Shown: in pieces, positions 40,601 through 51,455 of the stretch
Layout of the letters: each line of letters opens with the position of its first letter
Position numbering within the stretch: position 1 is the first letter of the stretch
From: Pomacea canaliculata
Lineage: Eukaryota > Mollusca > Gastropoda > Architaenioglossa > Ampullariidae
DNA length: 64,000 nucleotides
NCBI RefSeq assembly: GCF_003073045.1
Contig: NC_037590.1
Coordinates: 16,212,778 to 16,276,777, forward strand
Direction of reading: 5' to 3'
Made by a program: the position numbers and the translations under genes
The notes under the pieces: model-generated
Databases searched by the model: none
The model's input: the letters and a program-made list of their open reading frames with translations, nothing else
Told to the model about the DNA's origin: nothing

Positions 40601-43600
40601 CCTGATCCTGTCCTGACTTCATCTTCACTGTTTCATCAGTTCCAAAAGAAGGAAATTTTTCTAACCTTTTCTGTTTCCCAGGATCAAATTTTTCAGACAC
40701 TAGGCTGCTGCTGTGTTGTCCATTAACTTCTTTTTTGCTCAGATTCACAGAATAGCTGCTCATCTCTTCAGAACTATTTCTTACCTGCCCTTTTCTGCCA
40801 CCTATACTTTTAAACCCACTGTGGTCCTTTGGATATTCTACTGAAGACTTTAGACGGTTCTTTCCATGGCTGCTGGGGCTTCTTCTTTTTTCTCTTCTGT
40901 CTTGTTCAAAAGATGTATATCCCCAAGATGAACTTCTGCCCCCACCCAGATATTCTCTGTTCTGTCTGTTGAAAATTGTGACTACATCGTTTTCATCACT
41001 AGACTGTCCCTCATAACTGTCCCTTTCCTCTTTTTTATGCATTTTTGTTCCACGATAGAAATCAGAATCACTTGACAAAGAACGTGCTGTTTTATGTCTA
41101 GCCCCTCCAGTGTCATATAACATATCTCGTGTTGATCGTGGTGACAATTCTGTCACAGTAGGTGATACTGTTGGTTCATATGAGAGACGATCCATTGTGT
41201 CCTCCCACTGCAGGTAATAATCCTTTGGTCTCTTAATCTTAATCCGGACACTCTTCTCATCTCTGCTCTCACTACTTGCCATTTCAGCTGGCTTCTTCTG
41301 CTCACCATTAACAGATTCACCTTTGCCCAGTGACTGCTTGGAACTGCCATCTGCTCTGTATCTTGAAGAATCTTTGAAAGAGAGCTTGTTCCTAGCTTTC
41401 TCTTTCTTTGCAGAACTGTAGGCTTCATCCAGGGCACTGCTAGAAAACTCTGACAGCGTCTCAGTTTCTCTTTCACTGTGATTGTGAGTAGCATCAGTAT
41501 CCTTGTCATCATCTCTGTCGAACTGTGGAAAGTGCTGCTTGACTCGTTCGCTTGATCGTCTGCTGCAGCACCTGCTCAGCATCTGCTTGCAGAGAGCTGC
41601 TGTGTTTGTTTGCAGCTACCCTGTCCTTGGTCTCAACCAAGGAATTGGGGGAAGAAGAAAGCCAATCAGAAGTTTCTGCTGAGTCCAAACTTTGACTGGG
41701 TATGTTTTCTTTGAGGGGTGGTGGTGAGAGAGAGTTATCCCGTGAAGATACTCTGTCAGATGTGTCTTCACGTTCTGGACTGGACATGTCATCCATTTGT
41801 TTCCTGGACTGCTCTGCTTCTGATGACAGAGATCGGTTCCTCTCCTGAATCTGCAATCAACCCATCAATATTGAAATCTACTCAAACTTTGGCCAGTAAT
41901 GCATTTACATACAATGTTCAGAGTTCATGTACACTTGAAAACAAAAATCTTCAAATGGATCTGTGTAAGAACATACCCGGGACATTGCTGCTTCTTTTCC
42001 GTCTACACTAAACATCTCTCGTCTTGACTGTCTGCCAGCACTGTAAACCTGTATACCAATACAAGAAGATTATTCTCTTTCCCTCTCTCTTCTTCCTCAC
42101 TCAATCTCTAACCAGACAAGGAAAGAAAAACTGTTTTAACTGAGTTTTCCTAACAAATCTTTATTTGTCTGGATGATTTGTATTGTTTTAATGCCTGAAA
42201 GACATACATTTGTATTAGTATATAAAGCTTAAATAATGGCTTAAATATGTGCACCTACCCTTTTCTTTAGCAATGACAAGTAAATCATCAAAGCATGTTC
42301 ATCAACTGTGCCATCAACAATGTCATTAGAGCTGAAACAAGTAATGGGCAGGTGGATAAAAACTAAAACAAGGAAAGGCATATCAAAGTTTTTCTCAATG
42401 AAATACATAGTGTTATTTATTTGCAAGCATCAAGAAATTTACGAAAATGAAAAGTGACAAATTTTTCTAATCTCAATGGGCAATTATAATTTGTAAAGTG
42501 TGCTCAGTTATGAAAGTTACAATAAAGGAGGAAAAGAACAAAACAAATGCTATAGTTACAAGATCAGGATAAGACAAGAAGTGCATCATAGCAAAATGCA
42601 CAAACTTCTATCTAAAACCATTCTTAAGGCACACCTACAACATCACACACCCATGTGCACACATGACTGACAGTTCATCTATGGTTGAGCAACTGTATTG
42701 CAGAGGATACAATTAAAGCAATTTCAAGTGCCTGTTACTTCTGCTTAACATTTGCCTGAACTCAATAAGTACATGTTCTGGTATGCATAAAACTGAAAGC
42801 TTTTCTGGCAATTTGCTAATCACAAAAAGAAGCCTAACCCCTCTGCTTAACACCAGTGACCTTAGTATAAATATGGACAATACTGTTCCCATTATGGACA
42901 GCCTGCAGAACCAGCATACAAAGGAAAAAGATTTAAAAAAACAACTTTTGATGCATGCCTAGTAAAAATGGCTCAAAACTAGTGTGTTAATTGAAAAACT
43001 ATCCAGCTTGCAAAGAAGGTACACTCATTGCTGACCACAATATGCTCAGTGCTTACATTCCATTTAAACTGGCAATCAAAAGCAATGCCTATAAATACCT
43101 GAAGGAGTCAACAATATCAGCAGGCTTATTGAATACCACGTTGGGAACAACATAACCATTTTTTAATTTTCCTAAAGTCTATGCTGATCTTTTTTATCTT
43201 ATCTACACTTAATCAAGAAAATTCCCATCACACTAATGTACAAATTTGATAATGCATATTTGTGATATTACTATAATGCCTCTGCATAAGTTACATCAAG
43301 GTTCTATGATAATTCCACCCTACCCACCTCTTAAAAAAAAAATTAGAGATTAGATGATGACTTCAACCCAAGAAAACTACAACCATATCCAAAAAATTCA
43401 AGAGATTTAACTCAAGAGTCATATTTTAGCAAAACAAACATAACTAATATCAATTAAATTTAATTGTGTGTTTCCATGAGCTACATATATGCTCTCCTCA
43501 CAGGACTTGAAACAAACCAAGTTTAGCATATCAGCAGCAGGCTGCAATGTGGTGAACATAACAGAGGATGGACAAACAGAGAATTGAGAAGAGATCGAGG

Positions 43601-46600
43601 AAGTATTAGCTGTATTTCAGAAAAAGGTGGATCCAGTAATGAAATCAATTTGAAAAGAAAAGTGTGGAGAATTCCAAATGTTGGCATCTGCAAAGGACTT
43701 AGTGTTAGCTGAAGACCTCTTCCTTCTAATTCCTGGCACTATATAGCTTATTGACGAGACCACCTCGTCAGAAGCACCACCAGGATCTTTCGGACAAGGT
43801 CATGAAGACATTAGTAGCATAGTGTGGGGATTTATAACCAGCTAAACTCAACATAATACATGCAAAAACAAAGTCCTTTTTTTAAACTAGCACTGATGAA
43901 TAAATAAATTACCTGATGATGGTACGCCGAATGCCATACCGCTCCTCTATCTCTTCTAACAGCTTATATAAATAAGATACTTTGTCCTGTCAGGGAGAAA
44001 AGACTGTAGTATTAAAATGCCTTTCTTACAGTTCTTACTTTCTTACTCTTTTTTTGAACAAGGTTTTATTATTTTAACAATTAATTTTAAAAAACATAAT
44101 GTAAGAAGTTACAATATTTTTGTTACAGTAATTATAATATCATGTGTAATTTTTTCATAAATTATTAATTTACTATAATAATTACTTGTTTCGCAAATAT
44201 GTGCACATTCTGAACAGATGTATGGTGTATATTCTCATAAACTACATTATAGAGTTTATTCTCCATGATTTACAAACCTCTGACTCTTGAATGTGGTATC
44301 CTGCAAACTTATGCAGCAGTTTGATAAACCAGTTTCCTGTGCAGAGGCTGTTGCAAATCATTTAAAACAAATCTCATAAATCTGTTTAAGCTATAAATAA
44401 CACTTTACCAACAGAGGTAAATTTTAGCTTTCTAAACAGAAGTGATTAAATATGATTCCTTGATCCTTGTGGTTTGATATAATGAAACAAGTGTTACAAT
44501 GATTAATAATGAATTATTAAATTCATTTGTCAGTCATGTAGTTATACAGTTGTTTATGACCTATAAACATAATTCTAATTTCATATCTTTATACTAATTG
44601 CATAACAAACTAACATGCGCATTTTCCCATATGCTTCATTTCATTCATTTAGCTATTATAATCACCCAAAACTTTCTTCTGCATGCATGTTGTCTTTTAT
44701 CTTTAACCCTCTGTCATAATTCCTTTGAACAATTTTTAATCCAAATTTGAAAAGGATTCTTTTAAGTTCTATGATATTATTTTAAACTAGTAGCTTACTT
44801 TAATGTCAAGGTATTTCTATGATCAAAGGCAACTTCCAGTTCCTTTTGACACCACTCAAGAAGATTCCTTTTGCCAATGCCTACACTACGTTGATAGGCA
44901 TTCTGACCTGAAATAATTTGAAACAATTTTTATAAGTTGGCTCCATGGTATTCTGTCATGATTTTTGTTCTCATCAACTTTTAGTTTAGTTTTCTGTCAT
45001 GCTCCCATTGAGAGTGCAATGCATGGTCAGCACCTGTCACTGATACAGTGAGAATTGGCTGTCCATGGTGCAAATCTCATCTCAGGCAAGCTGTTCTTTC
45101 TCTGCATGGGGCATCTATTTACAGAACTATTTGCCATGACATAGCTCAGTTGCTTGCTCATCATAAAACATCAATTTCACCTCACTGAGACACACATACA
45201 CTCCCTTGATGAAAGTGACCATTTCTTGGTATAACAAAGTCATTGACCAAAACAGTTTTACCAAGAAAACTTCATTTTTCTTGATAATCCATTTTAAGTC
45301 ATTCTGCAGACACCCAAGGGAAGTGATCATGTATTTTTTCCTAGCAAATTCTAGATCATCTGACATAAATTTCATGTTTTTATTTTCACATTTACTCACC
45401 AATAGAATGAACTCCATAATTAAGAATCAGAAGCCACATCAGATCAAGAATTGACTTGATGTCACCATCTATTACATCTGTATTTGGAAAAGGAAAGACT
45501 ATTTGTCCTAAAAATTCACAATTTTCAAAACTAATGAATGCACAGTTTTTGACAAAAACTAATAAAAAAGTCATAATTGTTTTTAATTGTTACGACCAGT
45601 TACTTTTAATAATAATAATGAAGATTTCTATAGTGCCCTTCCAAAGATTTGCTCACAGTGCTTTACATATATCATACATAGACTCAATCATCAACAAACA
45701 TATGCACCCACATTCACATATAAAAGACATAGTCACCTACAACACTCACTAATACACAAAATAAAAAACAGACACAGGTTATGCATATTCATGGTCAAGA
45801 GAGGGTCACAGGGAAGTCGTTCTGAAAAAATGCGTTTAGACTTGAAGGTGGTAAAAGAACTAGAGTGATGAATTATTTTTAATGTAAATTTACATCAGTA
45901 AGTTTAAATAGAAAGTAACTAATAAAAATATTTACAATATATAATGTTGCAATATTAACATATACAAACATATATGGCATGCATGCACACAGTTTTTTTG
46001 CACTCTCGTGCGCTCATTCACTGTTATGCATGTGCATGCACACGCACACATATAAACTGAATCAAGTCGTAACAACCTTTCAACTCATGAAATGTATGAA
46101 TTTCAGTGACTGACCCTGTGCAGATACAGTGACTTTGATGTCATTTTCCTTCATGTGATTCAAGACCATTTGAATGTAAACTTGCTGCTGTGAAGATCCT
46201 GAGCCCTTCAGGGACAGGGAAGAAAACTTTAATAAATGCTTATGAATGTACAACTTGGTGTGCATTTCTGAGAAGAAGGACTAGCTGTAGCCAGTTAATT
46301 TTTTTTTTTTTTTGTCTTATGAATGATAAATTTATTTAGCCATGTACCTACAGAAAATTAGATTAAAATTGCCAGGTGATGATAGGTTAATAATAATAAT
46401 GGGAACTTATAATGCACAGAATCATGACCAAGACAGATCACACTCATGTTGTGAATGAATGCCAGTGTGATAGAAGTTTTGGACAATTTGTATGTTGGTC
46501 TTGGCTGATTTATAACTGATTGCTCGTTTGAAAATGAATTTGAAACATAAATGGCAGGAAAAGAAGGAATATGTGTATGCATATAAAAAAATATGTATAT

Positions 46601-49600
46601 GGCAGGAATATATAGATAACTGATTATATGTCATGAAACTCTTCAAACATTTTGGCAAACATGACTACTATATAGTATGTTCTTATTATGGTTTCTTTGA
46701 TTAGACTTTCGTTAACACCAGGGAATAAGCAACGCAAATACTAATTAAATTGGATCACTATCATTTATAAAAGAAATATTTTGTAGACAGTAATTTTAAC
46801 TTTACAAATTTTATAAATTATAGGCCAAGATGTTGAGACTTTTCTATCCAGATGAAAATAATACATTAAGCTGATTTTTTTGCTTTTTGTTTTTTGGAAT
46901 CCTTATATAGTTTGAGTCAGCGTCTCAGGCATGAGTCACACCAAAAACTGTGATGGAAAATGAAAATGAATAATTCATGACTTGAATCTCTATGGACAAT
47001 GCAAAATGATGAGAAAATCATGGGAAATTCTTCCGGAGTCTGTAAACTCAGGTGTAATGGTGACAAACATCATACCTAACTGACTTGGCCCAGAAGGGTC
47101 TTGTATTAGCATCCTGTATTACCCTTACACACATTGTGTGATATTTTTATTTTCCATTTAATATTTGTTTGTTGTTTGGCTTTTCTAATCCCGTTTGCCG
47201 AACAAATGAAAAAAAGCATCTTCACACAGATGCAAGTAAAATTATCTAATTTAAGTCTCCACATTCCTCGGTTTTTCCAAGGTGAGCCAGAAATTTTTGA
47301 TCACGCATCTTCTGTCTCTAATTTTCATCTATCTATTCCTCTTCGTGCATCAGGTTGCACATATAAGGCCTCAACCATTCAGAGTCCGCCACCGATGTCG
47401 ATCAGCTGAAACCCGCTCCAGATGACCCCATGTCCAGCCCTTTCCTTTCATCTCCCTTTCCACTGATCTTCTCCAAGTTTCCTTTGGGCGGCCTCGTTTT
47501 CTTCGACCGTCTGGAGTCCATCGTAGGGCGACTCTGGAGAAGTCTGCTGTCTGCTGGCGGATCACATGTCCAATCCATCGCCAACGCCTTGGTTAAACCT
47601 GTATGGTGATGGGCTTGGTTTCAAAGCTTAATTGTTACCGATGGTTTTATTGATCGAGCCCATCCTGTATACAGCTCATTCGCTGTTTTGTGAGATTTTT
47701 CTATATAAAAAGGGAGGGTGTTACAGATTTTTATTTCCTTTTAGAGGCCTGTTCAATTCAGTGAAGACATCGACATACTTTATTGAAGGACAGTGAGGGC
47801 GAGGTCTGCCTCAGTCAGACCATTATCTGGTTATAGCTGATTTGAAAATCGTTAATTGGGGCAGGGCAGTTTTGGAGAAGAAATAACGGCCGGAAAGCTC
47901 TTGGCAAAAGCCGGATCGAAATGTTAGGGGTCGAGAATAACCTATATACATATTTACAGACGCGCTTCATGCTAAACTTAATCTGCACCGTGCGCAGTGC
48001 ACAACCAAGTTGGCTATTAAGCCCAAACACTACAGCTATAGGCTTGTCGACGGTTGACAAGGATATAAACAGCACGGTCACATCTCGATCTTGTTCAAAA
48101 CAACTGGCATGCACTTAATCATTGGAGTAAGGTGTATTAGAGGGCTTTCACGAAGGCGCAGTACGTGTTCAAACTGTTCAACAAGGATATCGAACTGCAT
48201 GAACGAGAGACATGTGGTACAAGATATATATATATCTTGATAACTTTGGTGTAAAACTGATATTATTTGTTTTTAGAAATCTATAGATATTTAATTCATT
48301 TATTTAAACTGGCCGTAGGCAGTGTTTTAAAAAAAGTCTACAAGCCTACACAGATGTAGTCTGTACCTGACCTCTTACGTTGGTATTATTAAGGTTAACC
48401 AAAATTAGATGCAAAAAGAAGTTTGCAGAAATGCAGGCACTGTACAGCTACAGAAAATTTCATTTCGATGTACTCGATTTACAAAAATAAACAATTGGCT
48501 TCTTCTTTTTTTCTCCCTCCTGTCAGCCTACATTTTTTTCCGAAAAAAGGGGTCCTTTTTGTCTTTAATATCTTTCTTCGCAATTCTACCCTCCATTTCT
48601 ATTTTTCCTCTTACCCCCCCCCCCGACCCCAGTCCTGCCCCTTTTCTTCAGTTCTATATGTGGTCCTTTGACAGAACACTTGGCCACTCGCCCACTGCCA
48701 TGTTCACGAGGGCTCACGCAAAAGAAAGAGACTCTGGAAGTCCGGGGGTTCTTTGTAAGAAGGTATCAATGAACGGAATGAAGGCTAAGGCATTTCTCAG
48801 AGCTGTTTAAGAACAATTTATTCTGTGAGCTTATCTAAAGAAATCGGGCTGGCCTTAGAATTTGTTATCAGTCGAAATCCAGCACCGACATAAAATGTAC
48901 GTAAGCTGCACGGAAACTGAACTTGAGGTAAGAAGGTTCGAGTAGCAATTCATTGTGCAGCCCAGCTACAGCTAAGCGAAAGTCAATCCGTTTTAAAACA
49001 ACTCATGTTGGTACCATTGATCACCCAGTTTTCTTGCACGCATAAGGACTTTCAATTTTTTATTTAAAGGGTGAACTTAAATGAAATGTGAAAAATCAAT
49101 GTTACTTGTTTGTCTTATTCAATGCTACATTTTATGTTTCTCTTAACCCCTGTGTATATTAATTCTGTGATGTTCATATTATAATAATAATAAGAAGAAT
49201 GCAAAATTTGTAAAGCGCATACTCACACTCCTAAGGAGCATGATAAGAATAAAACATGGACAGGAAAAACAAACAAATAGCATAAGAAATATAAAAGAAT
49301 AAACAACCGTATTAAACGAAGAATAAAATCAAAGACAGAAAACACAACGAGGAACCAAATAACAAGAACAAGAGCTGAGAGCAGCATGATATTACAAAAG
49401 GAAGGTTGTGAAAAATGAATTGCATTATGCGAAAGGTTGTTAGGAGTCATGTTTACGGAAGAGGTTCGTTTTCAGTGCACGTTTTAAGGATTCAATAGTG
49501 GGTAGGTGGCGGATATGGAAAGCGAGAAAGTTCCATTGTTTCTCTGCACAATAACCAAAATTCCTGTGGCCAGATGTTGTTGAAATTACCTCTTTATTTA

Positions 49601-49952
49601 CGAATGAGAACGAGAAAAAGTTTGGCTTTTGCCCCCCATTTAACTCTTGATCTAAAGAAAGGGAAAAAGAGACATTACGTTACTACAAAACAAAGACATC
49701 AATCAAATAAGACAGGGGAAGGGGATGTTTGGTATACTGACTTTCAAACCTCGAATATGATTGTTATAGTTATAGGGTTTATGCTGTTCTGAATACTACA
49801 TAATTTCTTGTGATTGTGATGCGTCATTTTTCAATGAGTTTTATTTCTTGATAAGTCTTGCTTTGTCGTTGAATACTGAAAGCAGCATATATCGTGATGC
49901 TACCGCCGTGTATGCGCGGTTTTTTTTAATTGGTTTGTTTTCTTTTTTCTTT

Positions 49953-49987
<35 letters not shown>

Positions 49988-50907
49988 TGTCGTTCACTGT
50001 CAGCATGTAGCTTGCCCACGAACCACCTCTCTTTCCTAGAGCAACTTCCTATCCCACCATAAATAAGTACTCTGTGCTTTTTAGACAGGTTCTCACTTTT
50101 CTCGATTCACCAACCCACCAACCTCCATTCTATTTCTCGCCTGATTAGGGCGAAAGAAAGTATATAATTTCTTCTAAAGGATAGCTAAAATGTACATTCT
50201 TGATTCTCCCTATTTCTTAACCACATACACTTCAGAGTTTCTAACTCATCAACCGAGTAAGCGAGGTTTTTATATTATCGACATTCGATGACTCATAATA
50301 AAGAGTTAAGAGAACAAAGCCTGAATATGAGGCTACGGTGTTTACTTCCCATAGCATACACCATCCAGCAGGATAACAGATCAGTATTTATGTGCATGTG
50401 AGACATAAGTTGCCATGAATAATTGTACAGTAGCATAGCTGTAGCTGGGTTTGCCCCGCGTTCCCAAACACCTTGATTACCAAAACCAATCGAACTATAT
50501 GAAAACAGATTTAAAACATGAATGGTTCAAACAAGTAACATCAAACGTTAAAACTTCTGCATGACGTGGAATTAAACAGTGACGAGGATACACTATAATC
50601 ACAAAATAATTACATAAGCACGCAAACCTTGTAAGCAACGAAACAAAATAATAATGTACAGATTGCGCAGACAGTACCTGCGACTGGGTTGGTCTAGACA
50701 AATGTCATGAAAAATAAATCAGTCATGCCTGGAACCGCAGCAGATGTGTAATCATTCAACAGTTACCTGTGCTTTGGCCACAAGGTCGGCGTTCGGTGCG
50801 AGGGCATCGATGAGCTCACACATAATGCGTCCATCCTGCAAAGCTGCCACATTGTCCACTGGCCGGCTAGACTCACGGAGAACTGAATTGACCCAGCTCA
50901 GGTACAC
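34066..50907 (-). CDS. Tandem calponin-homology / coiled-coil protein (unnamed)
   Basis: Large leftward gene. Coding exons: 50907-50767, 46205-46115, 45477-45400, 44907-44799, 44347-44278, 43986-43913, 42331-42259, 42048-41977, 41850-38875, 38667-38362, 37640-36464, 36010-35963 and 34147-34066, with compatible phases and GT-AG ends. About 1,765 residues. Residues ~1-105 are CH1 (YLSWVNSVL, LQDGRIMCELIDAL, VIDGDIKSILDLMWLLILNY) and ~118-215 CH2 (NLLEWCQKEL, NWFIKLLHKF, DIVDGTVDEHALMIYLS). Such pairs usually bind F-actin (filamin, spectrin and cortexillin families). Then come a Ser/Pro/Arg-rich middle, a coiled coil and a charged C-terminus (LSDEQRRYANELIKKY). The true start is open: either ATG 50934, read through without splicing (MSRHGLSCIQ-VYLSW), or an unseen upstream exon spliced at 50907. 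Five single-base frame breaks are described separately. I cannot name an ortholog; a role in actin or microtubule organisation is inference. Confidence 0.85.
38362..38667 (-). CDS. Coiled-coil exon of the tandem-CH protein
   Basis: A 102-codon, phase-0 exon (VLDDCRKHLAKSQAEN to the donor at SSLKK/GTAGTG). Leu and Ile are spaced in heptads, with many Glu, Gln and Lys (LRTTLEQEREQSQAMEERIH, LELLVQQVQDDNEELEEEL), so it should form a parallel coiled coil that dimerises the protein, continuing into the start of the next exon. No frame break here. Confidence 0.85.
38875..41850 (-). CDS. Giant central exon with four frame shifts
   Basis: One 2,976-bp exon, a multiple of three, with a good acceptor (TTGATTGCAG) and donor (GAA/GTAAGC). 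Long coding segments alternate between two frames. Segment 1 (41850 to ~41,560) starts IQERNRSLSSEAEQSRKQM. Segment 2 (to ~40,250) includes RIKIKRPKDYYLQWEDTMDR. Segment 3 (to ~39,560) includes RREAWERQRRRQDGAW and FIEVLCKEIEELKQKI. Segment 4 (to ~39,300) includes EIQETDNKMILAPKDNS. Segment 5 (to 38875) includes SPVRYKPGSYSFQKKQ and ends HEIQGKLGKTNE. The shifts, going 5' to 3', are +1, -1, +1, -1, so the net frame is kept. The overlaps are 50-110 bp, too short for normal introns. All segments look coding: charged, Ser-rich and free of stops. Confidence 0.8.
45595..45860 (+). repeat. Dispersed repeat with AAT-run head (copy 1)
   Basis: It begins with AATAATAATAATGAAG, followed by ATTTCTATAGTGCCC, then GCTCACAGTGCTTTACATAT. 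This is the layout of a repeat seen widely in marine invertebrate genomes (AAT run, TATAGCGC, TCACAGCGCTTTAC). The far end has AAGTCGTTCTGAAAAAATGCG, a relative of the GAAGAGGTTCGTTTTCAGTG found in the copy near 49.4 kb. It lies in an intron of the tandem-CH gene. Confidence 0.5.
46390..46470 (+). repeat. AAT-headed dispersed repeat fragment (copy 2)
   Basis: TAATAATAATAATGGGAAC precedes TTATAATGCACAGAATCATG and ACCAAGACAGATCACACTC. The AAT run followed by a TATA(A/G)TGC-type motif repeats the plan of the elements near 45.6 and 49.2 kb, though this copy is short and diverged. Confidence 0.35.
47371..47610 (-). mobile_element. LINE ORF2 C-terminal relic
   Basis: The minus strand encodes RWRWIGHVIRQ, then ALRWTPDGRRKRGRPKETW, RRSVEREMKGKGWTWG and SADRHRWRTL. 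This is the conserved C-terminal motif of RTE/CR1-like non-LTR retrotransposon ORF2 proteins (WxPxGKRxRGRPxxTWRR...WG...A.DR.RWR). About 70 codons are open, then similarity ends on both sides. It lies in the large intron between the first two coding exons of the tandem-CH gene, in the same orientation as the gene. Confidence 0.85.
49175..49560 (+). repeat. AAT-headed dispersed repeat (copy 3, longest)
   Basis: It starts ATAATAATAATAAGAAG, then GTAAAGCGCATACTCAC. The far end reads GAAGAGGTTCGTTTTCAGTG, CACGTTTTAAGGATTC, GTGGGTAGGTGGCGGATATGG and GTTCCATTGTTTC. I recognise this order from dispersed repeats in mollusc genomes, but have no name for it. The middle is A-rich and its short minus-strand frame is not a protein I recognise. 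Confidence 0.5.
49955..49986. repeat. Poly-T run of 32
   Basis: Thirty-two T residues directly follow a TTTTC-rich stretch. It could be the poly-A tail of a minus-strand retroposon, but no body is recognisable next to it. Confidence 0.8.
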
Positions 50908-51360
50908 CTGTATACAAGACAATCCATGCCTGCTCATGGGGAAAAATGCAGTAATAAAAACTTCGGCAATTATAAAAGCCATACACAACAGCTGCTCATG
51001 AACAGCAGTTTTAGCTATTGGCCAATATAAAATGTGCGAGTGTGTCAGTGTGTGAACCATTCGATATTTGTGCTTGCACTTTGAGATGGATCGATCTGCG
51101 TCTGTAGGTACGGGTGAACATGAGTAAATCTGCCTGTTTTGTACTGTACTAGCAGAGCTTCATAGGTTGATTTCTCTCGCAAACTCAACCGTAATGTTAT
51201 TGTCAACTGTGCTGCATGTGAGGCAGGCCTAATGCCACCCGAAGCGTCAGTACAGCAAATTTAAAAAAAAACTCTAGATGCAAGCATGCGATGCACGTGT
51301 AATCAATAAGCACTCCTGGTTCTCTCTCTGTTCATTCTGTCTCGCGTTAAATGCAAAATA

Positions 51361-51455
51361 AAGTTGTTTTGTTGTTGTTGTTTTTTGTTTGTTTTTTTTT
51401 TTGTTTGTTTTGTTTTGTTTTTGTTTTGTTTTGTTTTGTTGTTGTTGTTTTTTGT
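51361..51455 (+). repeat. TTG / TTTTG microsatellite
   Basis: Runs of TTG and TTTTG units (GTTGTTGTTGTT, then repeated GTTTTGTTTT) over about 95 bp. The minus strand is a Gln/Lys/Thr-rich open frame only because of this repeat. Confidence 0.85.

Noticed and set aside
41512..41566. A 49-bp intron (GTGCTG...CCACAG) that would repair the first frame shift of the large exon
   Set aside because: It would restore the frame, but 49 bp is shorter than normal animal introns and the other shifts have no similar solution. A one-base indel is simpler.
47815..48114. 99-codon minus-strand frame
   Set aside because: It starts with ATG and is fairly long, but it shows no recognisable domain, lies in a repeat-rich intron of the CH gene, and has no supporting splice or poly-A context.
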